Positions 37,560 to 46,415 of a DNA stretch of 64,000 bases are shown piece by piece; the stretch's first letter is position 1, and the number at the start of each line of letters is the position of its first letter. Source of the DNA: Allopseudospirillum japonicum (GTDB lineage Bacteria; Pseudomonadota; Gammaproteobacteria; Pseudomonadales; Halomonadaceae); NCBI RefSeq assembly GCF_900108915.1, contig NZ_FNYH01000004.1, positions 62,001 through 126,000 of the forward strand, read 5' to 3'. A program made the translations under genes and the position numbers. The notes under the pieces are model-generated. The model searched no databases, was not told the origin of the DNA, and saw only the letters and a program-made list of their open reading frames with translations.

Positions 37560-38444
37560 ATGCCGACCACGCCGATTACTTTAGAAGCGCTACAAGTTTT
37601 AGATGCGATTGCTCGCCGAGGAAGTTTTGCCGCCGCAGCCAGTGAGTTGGATAAGGTGCCTTCGGCGATTTCCTATACAGTACGCAAATTAGAGCAAGAA
37701 CTCGGGATTGATCTATTTAATCGTGATGGACACAGAGCGACGCTAACTCCCGCTGGCCAATTAACACTGGAGCAAGGACGTCGTATTTTAGAGGCCGCCG
37801 ATGAGCTTACCTATGCAGCACGTCAACTCGCGCAGGGTTGGGAACAAAAACTACATATCTACTATAACACTTATTTTAGTATAGAAAGCCTTTTGCCCTT
37901 GCTAAAAGCATTCCGCGCACAACATGCACATGTTGAACTGAGTGTCCAAGAGGCTACAGGTACCCAGTGTTGGGATGCTTTACTCACCGAGCAAGCTGAC
38001 TTGATCTTGGGAGCACCGCAAGTCACTGTGTTAGATAGTCGAGTGATTACTTTAGAATTAGGTCAATTAGATTTTGGCTTATTTGCTGCCCCTCAACATC
38101 CACTTGCACAAGATCCGCAAGCCTCGCTTATCGCGTATGATTGTATGAGTTTAGATAAGCAAGTTCCCACGGCTATAGAAAACCAGCTAAGCGCCCAAGT
38201 ACGTCTACCAAACGCTAATGCACAAATAGCGGCTTTATGCGCTGGCCTGGGTTGGGGATGGCTACCTTGGACGCAAGCACAGGCCTATGTTCAACGTGGC
38301 GATTTAGTGGCTTTAGCACAAATGGCGCCCTTAACACAGCAAATTTTGGCTGCTTGGCGACGTCCTCAGCAGGGCAAGGCGTTAAGTTGGTGGGTAGAAA
38401 CTTTAACGCAGCAAGCGACCAAACATGCAGCAAGCGCTGCTTAA
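37560..38444 (+). CDS. LysR-family transcription regulator
   Basis: About 294 residues. The helix-turn-helix is ITLEALQVLDAIARRGSFAAAASELDKVPSAISYTVRKLEQEL, and the effector domain begins KLHIYYNTYFSIESLLPLLKAFR. The start at ATG 37560 is chosen over the TTG at 37530, because the LysR N-terminus begins right after it. It ends near a GC-rich hairpin. The divergent neighbour is also a LysR regulator, so no obvious target gene is next to it. Confidence 0.87.
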   Translation: MPTTPITLEALQVLDAIARRGSFAAAASELDKVPSAISYTVRKLEQELGIDLFNRDGHRATLTPAGQLTLEQGRRILEAADELTYAARQLAQGWEQKLHIYYNTYFSIESLLPLLKAFRAQHAHVELSVQEATGTQCWDALLTEQADLILGAPQVTVLDSRVITLELGQLDFGLFAAPQHPLAQDPQASLIAYDCMSLDKQVPTAIENQLSAQVRLPNANAQIAALCAGLGWGWLPWTQAQAYVQRGDLVALAQMAPLTQQILAAWRRPQQGKALSWWVETLTQQATKHAASAA

Positions 38445-38458
38445 TCAATAAAGTACGC

Positions 38459-38482
38459 AAAACCCCGTCCTTGAGGGCGGGG
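38459..38482 (-). terminator. GC-rich hairpin after trmB, resembling an IS605 right end
   Basis: CCCCGTCC-TTGA-GGGCGGGG forms an 8-bp stem. On the minus strand it is followed by TTTT, so it can terminate the thiS-thiG-trmB transcript. It also lies after the convergent LysR gene. The hairpin plus the following GAGACGATCAAC resembles the conserved right-end and omega-RNA hairpin of IS200/IS605 transposons. No tnpA or tnpB reading frame exists here, so this may be a remnant or a coincidence. Confidence 0.6.
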
Positions 38483-38504
38483 AGACGATCAACGACGGGT
38501 TTGC

Positions 38505-39296
38505 TTATTGACGCTCGAACAGCAAATCCCATACACCATGGCCTAATTTATGTCCGCGATGCTCAAATTTAGTGAGTGGGCGCGTCAATGGACGTTCAAT
38601 ATAATCCCCAGTCGCAGAGCAATTACGCCAGCCTGGGGTAGCTTGCAATACCTCTAGCATATGTTCTGCATAAGGTTGCCAGTCTGTTGCTAGATGTAAA
38701 CGTCCACCCACTTGTAAACGGGAACGCACTAAATCAACAAAAGGTGGCTGTATAATACGGCGTTTGTGATGTTTTTTCTTAGGCCAAGGATCAGGGAAAA
38801 ACACCTGCACACCGGCCAGACTTGCCTCTGGAATGGCTTGCTCTAATACTTCAATCGCATCTGCTTGATAGACTTTAAGGTTCTCTAACCCTAAATCACC
38901 CGCTTGTGCCAAGAGCTTACCTACGCCTGGGGCATGGACTTCGATACCAATAAAATTGGTTTCCGGCATTTTTTGCGCTTGTTCGAGTAATGATTGCCCC
39001 ATACCAAAACCAATTTCGACAATACAAGGTTGTGCTTTAGCAAAACAGGTCTCTAGTTGTAGAGGGCCAGCTGCTAATTCTAATCCATGCGTTGGCCAAT
39101 AAACTTGTAAGCCCCTTTGTTGGCCGAGCGTCATTCGCCCAGTGCGGACAACAAAACTACGAATGCGCCGCTGATGAGGTGGTTGGTTTGGTGCCACTTG
39201 TGGCGTTTGAATTAAAGAGGCTTGCGTATAGGGCGTGGCCCACTGTGGTTCTTCAAACACTTTAATGTCAGCACTGTGCTCAGTAGGATCGGGCAT
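38505..39296 (-). CDS. trmB: tRNA (guanine-N7-)-methyltransferase
   Basis: Methylates guanine 46 in the variable loop of many tRNAs, using S-adenosylmethionine. 263 residues. Motif I is IVEIGFGMGQSLL, the RxRSFVVRTGR-like N-terminal region is present, and the FFPDPWPKKKHHKRRIIQP motif is diagnostic for TrmB. The C-terminal end has ATGDYIERPLTRPLTKFEHRGHKLGHGVWDL. The first ~45 residues are a variable extension. The order thiS-thiG-trmB is common in gammaproteobacteria. Confidence 0.95.
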   Translation of the reverse strand: MPDPTEHSADIKVFEEPQWATPYTQASLIQTPQVAPNQPPHQRRIRSFVVRTGRMTLGQQRGLQVYWPTHGLELAAGPLQLETCFAKAQPCIVEIGFGMGQSLLEQAQKMPETNFIGIEVHAPGVGKLLAQAGDLGLENLKVYQADAIEVLEQAIPEASLAGVQVFFPDPWPKKKHHKRRIIQPPFVDLVRSRLQVGGRLHLATDWQPYAEHMLEVLQATPGWRNCSATGDYIERPLTRPLTKFEHRGHKLGHGVWDLLFERQ

Positions 39297-39305
39297 ATTT
39301 CCCCC

Positions 39306-40088
39306 TTAGATATTAATACGACCGTCCATAGGCGAGCTTGGGCTAGCAAATTGACGCTTTGGCATCCGCCCAGCCAAAAAGGCTTGGCGTCCTGCTTCGA
39401 CGGCTTTTGCCATCGCTTGTGCCATCAAGATGGGGCGTTGCGCATGTGCAATCGCTGTGTTCATTAAAACCCCATCACAACCCAATTCCATTGCCACCGC
39501 AGCATCTGAGGCTGTACCCACGCCTGCATCGACAATCACAGGCACTTGCGCATTTTGTACAATTAACTGCAGGTTATAAGGATTTAAAATGCCTAAACCC
39601 GAACCAATCAAGGAGCCAAGAGGCATAATGGCCACACAGCCTAAATCTTCTAACTGACGTGCCACGATAGGATCATCACTGGTATACACCATGACTTTAA
39701 AACCTTCACTGACTAATTCTTTAGCGGCAATTAAAGTTTCTGTGATATTAGGATATAAAGTCTCTTCATCACCTAGAACTTCTAACTTGACTAAATCATG
39801 GCCATCAAGCAGTTCACGCGCCAACAGACAAGTACGCACAGCATCTTTAGCGTTATAACAACCAGCTGTATTGGGTAATAAGGTATATTGGCTGGGGGGC
39901 AGAATATCCAATAAATTAGGTTCATCAGGATGTTGGCCCAGATTGGTACGTCGTACCGCAAGGGTCACTATCTCGGCACCAGATGCTTGAATGGCATCTT
40001 GGGTTTGTTGGAAGTCTTGGTATTTGCCTGTGCCTACTAATAAACGCGAATTGTAAGCCTTGCCATCAATGATGAGTGTATCTTGCAT
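39306..40088 (-). CDS. thiG: Thiazole synthase ThiG
   Basis: Forms the thiazole phosphate of thiamine from deoxyxylulose phosphate, dehydroglycine and ThiS-thiocarboxylate. 260 residues, the usual length. Conserved parts are [13 protein letters not shown], the catalytic-lysine strand [18 protein letters not shown], and the phosphate-binding end [33 protein letters not shown]. It lies 52 bp after thiS on the same strand. Confidence 0.96.
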   Translation of the reverse strand: MQDTLIIDGKAYNSRLLVGTGKYQDFQQTQDAIQASGAEIVTLAVRRTNLGQHPDEPNLLDILPPSQYTLLPNTAGCYNAKDAVRTCLLARELLDGHDLVKLEVLGDEETLYPNITETLIAAKELVSEGFKVMVYTSDDPIVARQLEDLGCVAIMPLGSLIGSGLGILNPYNLQLIVQNAQVPVIVDAGVGTASDAAVAMELGCDGVLMNTAIAHAQRPILMAQAMAKAVEAGRQAFLAGRMPKRQFASPSSPMDGRINI

Positions 40089-40140
40089 ACAAACCTCTTT
40101 TATTTAAATCAACTGAAGGAGCATGTGGACAATTTTATCT

Positions 40141-40344
40141 TCAACCGCCCCCAATCGCCTGCACAATTTCTACTTTGTCCCCTGTTTGCAGCTGTGTTTT
40201 GGGGTGTTGACTACGTGGGATCACGTGTTCGTTTACTTCCACTGCAACCCGTTTATCTGTCAACTTAAGGTGTTCGAGTAATGTTTGGACAGACAAGGTG
40301 TCTTGATCCAAGTGGTAAGCTTGACCGTTTAATTGAATCTGCAT
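40141..40344 (-). CDS. thiS: Sulfur carrier protein ThiS
   Basis: A ubiquitin-like sulfur carrier of 67 residues. It begins MQIQLNGQAYHLD and ends in AIGGG. The C-terminal glycines are adenylated and thiocarboxylated to carry sulfur to ThiG. I start at 40344, the usual ThiS start, with GGAA about 8 bases upstream; 40359 is the alternative. ThiF is not in the window. Confidence 0.93.
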   Translation of the reverse strand: MQIQLNGQAYHLDQDTLSVQTLLEHLKLTDKRVAVEVNEHVIPRSQHPKTQLQTGDKVEIVQAIGGG

Positions 40345-40410
40345 AGGGTGATTCCGCAAATGTTCAACGAAAAACCGTCATTCTAACTTAATTTGTACAG
40401 GAGTTCGCCT

Positions 40411-40803
40411 TTGAGAATCTCGGCGTGGATGTCTGTCAGTGCTTGTAGCGGTGCGCTAGGTGTTGCACTTGGGGCTTTTGCTGCTCATGGATTAAAAAAT
40501 ACCCTGACCCCGTATTTGCTAGAGGTTTTTCAAACGGGAGTAGAGTATCAAATGCTGCATACCTTGGCGTTAGCTTGGGTGTGTGTGTGGATGCATCGTG
40601 ATCCTGACAACCCTTGGTGGTCGTCTGTGGCTTGGGCATGGACCTTAGGTATGATGTTTTTTTCAGGTTCTTTATATTTGCTGGCGCTCACTGGTATTCA
40701 TTATCTGGGCTTTATCACGCCAATTGGTGGCAGCTTATTGATTTTGGGCTGGCTACTGATTTTGGTTGCTATTTATAAGCACAATCACCAGCAATCAGCA
40801 TAA
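40411..40803 (+). CDS. DUF423-family inner-membrane protein
   Basis: 130 residues, four membrane helices. The family signature is at the N-terminus: SGALGVALGAFAAHGLKNTL, followed by FQTGVEYQMLHTLAL. The end has LTGIHYLGFITPIGGSLLILGWLL. The function is not known. A TTG start at 40411 is preferred because AGGAG lies 7 bases upstream; the frame is open from 40393. It is divergent from thiS, with start codons 66 bp apart. Confidence 0.87.
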   Translation: MRISAWMSVSACSGALGVALGAFAAHGLKNTLTPYLLEVFQTGVEYQMLHTLALAWVCVWMHRDPDNPWWSSVAWAWTLGMMFFSGSLYLLALTGIHYLGFITPIGGSLLILGWLLILVAIYKHNHQQSA

Positions 40804-40805
40804 AA

Positions 40806-40833
40806 ATAAAAAAGCCACCTATGAAGGTGGCTT
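40806..40833 (-). terminator. Terminator of the ompW-like gene
   Basis: On the minus strand AAGCCACCT/AGGTGGCTT form a 9-bp stem around a 4-base loop, followed by TTTTTATTTTTA. It serves the gene ending at 40855 and may also stop the convergent DUF423 transcript. Confidence 0.9.
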
Positions 40834-40854
40834 AAAGCAGCTTAAGAGCAACAA

Positions 40855-41565
40855 TTAGAACTTGTAGCCAACACCTAGCATGTAAACGGTTGGATCAATA
40901 TCTACGTCCACTTGTGCGGCAGTATTACCGTTCACTTTGACATCTGCAGTGGTATCAATGTCGATATACCATACAGCAGCGTTTAGCATCACGTTTTCAG
41001 TCAAAGCGTAATCAATACCCAACTGAGCTGCAACACCGAAAGAGTTGTCTAACTCGATATCAGTGGAAATTCCAGGTGCATTGAGCAGGCCGCTAAGGGT
41101 TTGTGTGAACTGATCTGTGGTTTTTTCATCAAAGAAAACCGTGTAGTTCACACCTAAACCAACATAAGGTTGGGCTTTAGAATCTGTGCCACCTAATGGA
41201 TAGTATTGGGCCGTAATGGTTGGCGGTAGGTGGCTGGTGCTTCCGATGGTGACACCCTTGAGTGCACCGGCACCTTTAATATCATGCTCGAAAGGTGTTG
41301 CACCCAAAACTTCAATCCCCATGGTTGGGCTGAGCATATAAGTGAAGCTAATGCCTAACTGAGAGTCATTGTCTACTTCAGCCATGGCTTCAACGCCTAG
41401 GAGCTTATCTTGTGTGCTGGTATCCATCACAAAGCCGCTCTCATCATTAGGAGCCACAGTTGCTACACCGGCGCGCACAATCATATCGCCTGCATCGTAA
41501 GCAAACGCAGGTTGAGCGACCGCAGCAACGGCGGCTGCTAATAAAGCCACTTTCAAGTTTTTCAT
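40855..41565 (-). CDS. ompW: OmpW-family outer-membrane protein
   Basis: A small eight-stranded beta-barrel porin of 236 residues. The signal peptide is MKNLKVALLAAAVAAVAQPAFAYD. Family parts are DMIVRAGVATVAPND, YMLSPTMGIEVLGATPFEHDI and PPTITAQYYPLGG; the barrel ends in a terminal phenylalanine (GVGYKF), as needed for outer-membrane insertion. AAGGAG lies 6 bases before the ATG at 41565, which rules out the longer reading. OmpW passes small hydrophobic compounds and is often controlled by oxygen and iron. Confidence 0.93.
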   Translation of the reverse strand: MKNLKVALLAAAVAAVAQPAFAYDAGDMIVRAGVATVAPNDESGFVMDTSTQDKLLGVEAMAEVDNDSQLGISFTYMLSPTMGIEVLGATPFEHDIKGAGALKGVTIGSTSHLPPTITAQYYPLGGTDSKAQPYVGLGVNYTVFFDEKTTDQFTQTLSGLLNAPGISTDIELDNSFGVAAQLGIDYALTENVMLNAAVWYIDIDTTADVKVNGNTAAQVDVDIDPTVYMLGVGYKF

Positions 41566-41686
41566 GCAAAGCTCCTTATGATTCTTAAGTATTAAGTCTG
41601 GTTTTGCACCAGGTGTACAAAAATTTACTCTAGTGTACTCGTTTCTTACCACAACAACTTGACTTGTCTCAAAGCTTAGGTAGCTG

Positions 41687-43525
41687 TTAACGCTTTTGCG
41701 TTAAATACAGTAAGCCCGCATTAAGACTTTGTGCAATTAAGCGAAACGCCTTGTAATGATCCTCACTTGCTGCTCCCTGACCTTGCGCATCTGCATACAA
41801 GATGCCTAGGTGCCGCGTATTCACTTTTAAAGTGGCAAGCATCCCTGTATTAGCATCAAGATGGTTTTGTAGGCTAGGTGGCATGGCGGGCATTAGCTTA
41901 GTTTGGTTCTCTGCATGAACCCAGAGTGCGGCCCCTGAATTAAACAGACGTGTTAACAAGGCATTTTCATCTTGTAAGGGCAGTTTTAAACTTTTCAAGA
42001 TATCTGCTTGTGCATGAAATCCATGCGCAAAGTAGCAGTGTAGTGCCTGATCTTGTGCTGATTTCATTAATAATAGACATCGAGGTAAACCGATGGCCTT
42101 ATCTAAGGTCTCACTTGCCTTATGCATCAGCTGATGTAGATTAGCACACTCGCCATCTTCAATGCTATTTTGTAGCGCTTTGATATAACTGAGTTTTACT
42201 TTGGGTAAAACGGTTGGGGTGGGAGGTGCTTTTTGTGTCTTACGTGCTTCTAGCAGTGCTAAGCGTTCTGCTAAAGTTTGTGCATCCACCTTGGGTTTTG
42301 CTTTGAGCTTTTTACTTTCAACAGCATTTGTTGGTGGCGGCGGTGTGTGTGCTGTTTGTGAGCTAGGGCTAGGTGGTGGCACGGGCTGACTGGCGGTTAT
42401 CTGCGTATCCTGAGCTGGCATGGCGCGAGTTTGCATCGCCTTTTGATTGTTCGGTGATTCTGGTACCTGTGTACTGGCAGCGGCGGGTGCGCTATTTTTG
42501 CTGGTTGGGGCAGCTGGTTTTTGTGCCACTTTACGCTTGGGATGTTGGGTGCGTCCTCGTAAGGGCAAAGGTGGCCAAAAGAGTTGCTCTGCAGGTAACC
42601 AGATATCTCCCATCGGGAAATCACGACTGGCTAAAGCTGCGATCCTGTGGACACGTGCACAAACAGCATCGAAAGGTTGATTAAGATACGCAGATAAAAT
42701 GCCTAAATAAGCTTGGGTAGATTTTGAGTACCAAGAGCGATGGCTTGACCAAGCCAATAAATTCGCTAATAAACTAGAAAAATAAGGCTGATGTAACACG
42801 CGTGCCAAAGTATTCGATACTTCAGGGGCGGCGCCTTGATGCCATGCACAGCGTGCTAAACGTGCTAAAATCCGCACATCAGGTTGTAATAAAGGCTGAA
42901 TGCAGGTTTGCGTATATTCGGTCAGTTGCCAATGTTGCAATAAAGCCGCCGCGACTTCTGCTAGACGACAACCCAAGACCCTTTCTTGTGCGCTTGTTCG
43001 TGTATAGCCAAGCTGAATAAGCTTTTCTATCATCAAAGCAGCTTCTGGTGAGGCAAGGGGCAAGCTCCAGTCAGCTACACCATAAACTAGGGTGTTCCAA
43101 TAGGCATTCTCACCTGTACCAGGTGCGCGCTGATCTTCCCAATCTCTGGCCTGTTCTGCGGCATGTACGCTAATACTTAATGCTTGAATAAAAGCTCTAT
43201 GCCCCGGTTGGCGCATATCAACACTAGTACGCGCTAAACCACGCAGCACCTGTTGTAATTTATCCATGCCCAATACGGCGACTGCATGGCGTAGATTATG
43301 GATATCGGTTTCTTGATTACGATTAACACGGTTGGCTGCATTGAGTACATAGACGGCAGCGACAGGGTCACCTTCTAGTACATGCTGTACTTGCTGTAAG
43401 GAAGTATTTGCACCAAGTAAGGGGCTAAGTACGCCAGGGCGTCCAAGCAATAAGGTGGGCAAAGGCGTTTGGTGTAGCCTGTCATGCCAGTATGCGCAGC
43501 CTCTAGCAACAGAGTTTTGAGTCAT
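41687..43525 (-). CDS. HDOD-domain protein with C-terminal GAF-like region
   Basis: A 612-residue cytoplasmic protein. Residues 20-290 form an HDOD domain (VLNAANRVNRNQETDIHNLRHAVAVLGMDKL), a degenerate relative of HD phosphohydrolases used in signalling. A Pro/Ala/Gln-rich linker follows at about 325-405. The C-terminal ~170 residues look like a GAF domain (LHQLMHKASETLDKAIGLPRCLLLM ... GILYADAQGQG). The architecture suggests a regulator that senses a small molecule, but no enzymatic role or partner can be assigned. Confidence 0.75.
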   Translation of the reverse strand: MTQNSVARGCAYWHDRLHQTPLPTLLLGRPGVLSPLLGANTSLQQVQHVLEGDPVAAVYVLNAANRVNRNQETDIHNLRHAVAVLGMDKLQQVLRGLARTSVDMRQPGHRAFIQALSISVHAAEQARDWEDQRAPGTGENAYWNTLVYGVADWSLPLASPEAALMIEKLIQLGYTRTSAQERVLGCRLAEVAAALLQHWQLTEYTQTCIQPLLQPDVRILARLARCAWHQGAAPEVSNTLARVLHQPYFSSLLANLLAWSSHRSWYSKSTQAYLGILSAYLNQPFDAVCARVHRIAALASRDFPMGDIWLPAEQLFWPPLPLRGRTQHPKRKVAQKPAAPTSKNSAPAAASTQVPESPNNQKAMQTRAMPAQDTQITASQPVPPPSPSSQTAHTPPPPTNAVESKKLKAKPKVDAQTLAERLALLEARKTQKAPPTPTVLPKVKLSYIKALQNSIEDGECANLHQLMHKASETLDKAIGLPRCLLLMKSAQDQALHCYFAHGFHAQADILKSLKLPLQDENALLTRLFNSGAALWVHAENQTKLMPAMPPSLQNHLDANTGMLATLKVNTRHLGILYADAQGQGAASEDHYKAFRLIAQSLNAGLLYLTQKR

Positions 43526-43669
43526 AAACGGAAAAGCGCCTTCTCAAACAGGGAGCCATTTGCATGTTACACAGCTTATCACAAAAGCTGTTGAGACCAA
43601 GAAAAATCCTAGTTTGTTGTTGGTGCTGCTCTAAGTGAATTGGTGTGATAGAAACCTTAGCTGGCTGAT

Positions 43670-43704
43670 TTGTCCACAAAATCTGTGGATAAGTCTGTGT
43701 ATAA
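43670..43704. promoter_or_regulatory. Cluster of DnaA-box-like sites beside an AT-rich tract
   Basis: Three 9-mers lie within 35 bp. TTGTCCACA (43670-43678) has one mismatch to TTATCCACA. TGTGGATAA (43684-43692) is a perfect box on the other strand. TGTGTATAA (43696-43704) has one mismatch. About 140 bp of very AT-rich DNA follows (43705-43845), with no gene between the HDOD protein gene and the tRNA genes. This resembles part of a replication origin or a DnaA-titration site, but no dnaA, dnaN, rpmH or mnmG gene is near. Confidence 0.4.
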
Positions 43705-43844
43705 CTCGATAAATAGTAATCTAACTAATTGAAAAATAATATTTTTTTACAGATTGGTTATTTTTTAATCAATGTTTCTAACTATTTGTTAATTAAGCGT
43801 TTTTGTCGACACCCTATTTAATTAGAATTATCTAATATTTTAGA

Positions 43845-43870
43845 CGAAAAAAAACCAGCATTAGGCTGGT
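43845..43870 (-). terminator. Terminator of the gltX-tRNA transcript
   Basis: On the minus strand ACCAGC/GCTGGT pair around a 5-base loop and are followed by eight T residues. It lies 24 bp after the tRNA-Glu gene. Confidence 0.9.
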
Positions 43871-43893
43871 GATTATTTTCTAGACTGCTTGAG

Positions 43894-43969
43894 TGGCGTC
43901 CCATAGGGGGTTCGAACCCCTGTTACCGCCGTGAAAGGGCGGTGTCCTAGGCCACTAGACGAATGGGAC
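43894..43969 (-). tRNA. tRNA-Glu (anticodon TTC)
   Basis: The minus strand folds as a complete tRNA. The acceptor stem GTCCCAT pairs with ATGGGAC, the anticodon arm CCGCC-CTTTCAC-GGCGG has anticodon TTC, and the T arm is GGGGTTCGAACCCC. The discriminator G is followed by an encoded CCA. It lies next to tRNA-Ala and gltX, whose enzyme charges this tRNA. Confidence 0.97.
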
Positions 43970-43986
43970 GCAATCTTTAGATGTTC

Positions 43987-44062
<76 letters not shown>

Positions 44063-44116
44063 TTACCTCTAAAGCGAGACGCATATTAGCGACTCGCCTT
44101 TGGGGTGTCAAGCTTT

Positions 44117-45601
44117 TTATGACAGTGTTTGGAATTCTTTTTCCAGTTTCTTCATTTGTTTTTTGGAAACACCGCCCAAAGCTTCAATCGCATCGCGTAA
44201 ACGCATCCGCGTTAAATCAGATCCTAAAATGGCCATAGAATCTAAAACAGAAGTTGAGGAGGCTGTACCTGCAATTGCAATAAAGACGGGCTGTAAGGCA
44301 AGCTTCATTTTTAAGCCAAAATGCTCAGCAAGTTGATGAACGGCTTGATAAATGGCCTCTTTATGCCAAGTGGGGATTTGCTCTAATTTCCATTGTAAGA
44401 ACTGTAAAAACTGCACTTGGGTTTCTGTTTCTAGCTTAATATGTGCAAAATCCTGTGCACTTAATGAGAGGCGTCCACTAAAAAAGAAGCCTGCTAAAGG
44501 CGCAATATCAGCGAGCTTTTCAATCCTTGGTTTAACTTGTGGGAGAATTTTACCTACATATTCAGGGTTAAAAGCCCACTCGATTAACGCTTGCATTAAC
44601 TGGTGATCGCTTAAATCTTCACGTAAATACAGTCCATTAAGCCAAGAAAGTTTTTCTACATCAAAGACAGGTCCACCTAAAGAAACACGTTGAATATCAA
44701 ATGCTTGAATCATTTCTTCGAGCGAGAATTTTTCACGCTCATCTGGCATGGACCAGCCCATACGCCCTAAATAATTCACCACAGCTTGTGGTAAATATCC
44801 CATACGCCGGTAATAATTGATCGAGGTTGGATTTTTGCGTTTAGATAACTTGGATTTATCTGGGTTACGTAGTAAAGGTAAATGACAAAGGACTGGCATA
44901 TCCCAGCCAAAATATTCATACAGCAACTTGTGTTTAGGGGCGGAATTAATCCATTCTTCCCCACGTAAAACATGGGTAATTTGCATCAAATGATCATCAA
45001 CCACATTGGCTAAATGATAAGTAGGCATACCATCTGATTTGAGTAGAATTTGCGCATCGACCATACTCCAATCTAGCTCGATACGACCACGCAGTAAATC
45101 TTCTACAACACAAACCCCTGTATCTTCAGGCACATACATACGCACAACATAAGGCATCCCCGCAGCCTCACGGCGTGCCGTTTCTTGTGCATCTAGCTTT
45201 AAATCAGAAGGTTTAAGGGCTGTATGTAAACCTTGCTCACGACGGCTTTCACGTAGTGCATCTAGTTCTTCTGGGGTGCGGTAGCATTTAAAAGCATACC
45301 CTTGATCTAGCAAATATTGTGCATGTTCTTGATAAATATGTTGGCGCTCACTTTGACGATAAGGCCAGTGTGGACCACCAATATCAGGGCCTTCGTCCCA
45401 GCTTAAGCCCAGCCAGCGTAACGAATCAAAGATCATTTGTTCTGATTCTGAGGTCGAGCGCGTTTGATCCGTATCTTCAATACGTAAAATAAATTGGCCG
45501 CCATGCTGGCGCGCAAAACATAAATTAAATAAAGCAATGTAAGCGGTACCTACGTGAGGATCTCCAGTAGGTGATGGGGCGATACGTGTGCGTATGCTCA
45601 T
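44117..45601 (-). CDS. gltX: Glutamyl-tRNA synthetase
   Basis: Charges tRNA-Glu with glutamate. 494 residues. The class I signatures are present: [16 protein letters not shown] (HIGH-type, here HVGT) near the start and KLSKRK (KMSKS-type) near residue 250. The Rossmann fold and C-terminal anticodon-binding helical domains fit the normal length. It is upstream of tRNA-Ala(GGC) and tRNA-Glu(TTC) on the same strand with only 54 bp between, so synthetase and cognate tRNA are probably co-transcribed. Confidence 0.96.
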   Translation of the reverse strand: MSIRTRIAPSPTGDPHVGTAYIALFNLCFARQHGGQFILRIEDTDQTRSTSESEQMIFDSLRWLGLSWDEGPDIGGPHWPYRQSERQHIYQEHAQYLLDQGYAFKCYRTPEELDALRESRREQGLHTALKPSDLKLDAQETARREAAGMPYVVRMYVPEDTGVCVVEDLLRGRIELDWSMVDAQILLKSDGMPTYHLANVVDDHLMQITHVLRGEEWINSAPKHKLLYEYFGWDMPVLCHLPLLRNPDKSKLSKRKNPTSINYYRRMGYLPQAVVNYLGRMGWSMPDEREKFSLEEMIQAFDIQRVSLGGPVFDVEKLSWLNGLYLREDLSDHQLMQALIEWAFNPEYVGKILPQVKPRIEKLADIAPLAGFFFSGRLSLSAQDFAHIKLETETQVQFLQFLQWKLEQIPTWHKEAIYQAVHQLAEHFGLKMKLALQPVFIAIAGTASSTSVLDSMAILGSDLTRMRLRDAIEALGGVSKKQMKKLEKEFQTLS

Positions 45602-45748
45602 GATTTCTCTCGGTATGCAAAAGGGAATGTCGATTCAAGCACTCAGTGCTGTAAGTGAACAGGGTATTATATTCGTTGATGGCAGTGCTATACTAGAAAT
45701 CAAAGTCAATCAACTCATTTGGCAGTTATGCCTGTATGGAGAAGTTGC

Positions 45749-46051
45749 ATGAGTCATGAATCTCGCTTACCCCGTTTGCAAGGCGTAACCCCAGATGGTC
45801 AGGTGATTAACCTGCCCTTATTAAGCGAATTACGCTTAGAGTGGGATGCTAGCTTGTTACCTGCAACTTTAGTTTTGAGTCCTGAACATCTGACCGGTGC
45901 CAGCATGTCGTTAGAAGTAGGTAGTGGCGAAGATGAAGCAGATCACCTTACAGACTATGGCATGATTGTTTTACGCCCTGGTGCCTGTAATATTGTTGAT
46001 ATATCAATTGAAACACATCATCTTGATGTAGAAGCTAAAAACCAAGATTAG
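45749..46051 (+). CDS. Small conserved-looking protein of unknown function
   Basis: About 100 residues, acidic, with no signal peptide or membrane helix. The start at 45749 (GGAG 8 bases upstream) gives MSHESRLPRLQGVTPDGQVINLPLLSELRLEWD. The remainder has alternating hydrophobic residues suggesting a beta-rich fold. I recognise no family. It lies 9 bp before the monooxygenase-domain gene and is probably in one operon with it. Confidence 0.6.
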   Translation: MSHESRLPRLQGVTPDGQVINLPLLSELRLEWDASLLPATLVLSPEHLTGASMSLEVGSGEDEADHLTDYGMIVLRPGACNIVDISIETHHLDVEAKNQD

Positions 46052-46060
46052 GACAGTCGC

Positions 46061-46345
46061 ATGATTAAAGTCATTATTGAGCGTACCCTGACCCCAGGTT
46101 TAGAGATTGAGTATGAGCAGGCTGCACGTGCCATCTTGCAAGCAACTTTGCGTGCGGAAGGGTATATTTCTGGTGAATCACTAAAAGACGCCAATAATCC
46201 AAATCACCGCTTTATTATTACTTTATGGCGTGATAAGACGGCATGGCACCGTTGGGAAACCTCGGAAGAGCGTTATCAAGTGCTGACAGGGATTGCACCT
46301 TTGCTTAGTGGGGACGAGAAAGTGACCATTTTGGAACACTTATAA
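46061..46345 (+). CDS. Antibiotic biosynthesis monooxygenase (ABM)-domain protein
   Basis: A 94-residue ferredoxin-like dimeric barrel. It begins MIKVIIERTLTPGLEIEYEQAARAILQATLRAEGYISGESLKDANNPNHRFIITLWRDKTAWHRWETSEE. The pattern IIERTLTPG and WRDKTAWHRWETSEE is typical for ABM proteins. Members include quinol monooxygenases and heme-degrading enzymes, but many have no known activity, and the substrate cannot be told. Confidence 0.82.
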   Translation: MIKVIIERTLTPGLEIEYEQAARAILQATLRAEGYISGESLKDANNPNHRFIITLWRDKTAWHRWETSEERYQVLTGIAPLLSGDEKVTILEHL

Positions 46346-46376
46346 TTTTTTTGCACTGTAAAATAAGCATCTAAAA

Positions 46377-46399
46377 AAGCCTGCATCTTGCAGGCTTTT
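46377..46399. terminator. Bidirectional terminator
   Basis: AAGCCTGCA/TGCAGGCTT form a 9-bp stem around a 3-base loop. TTTTG follows on the plus strand and TTTTTTAG on the minus strand. It separates the ABM gene from the convergent response regulator gene. Confidence 0.9.
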
Positions 46400-46415
46400 G
46401 TATGTAGGTGTTGCC

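Noticed and set aside
40345-40410. A TPP riboswitch before thiS
   Set aside because: The divergent gap between start codons is only 66 bp and has none of the conserved thi-box sequence.
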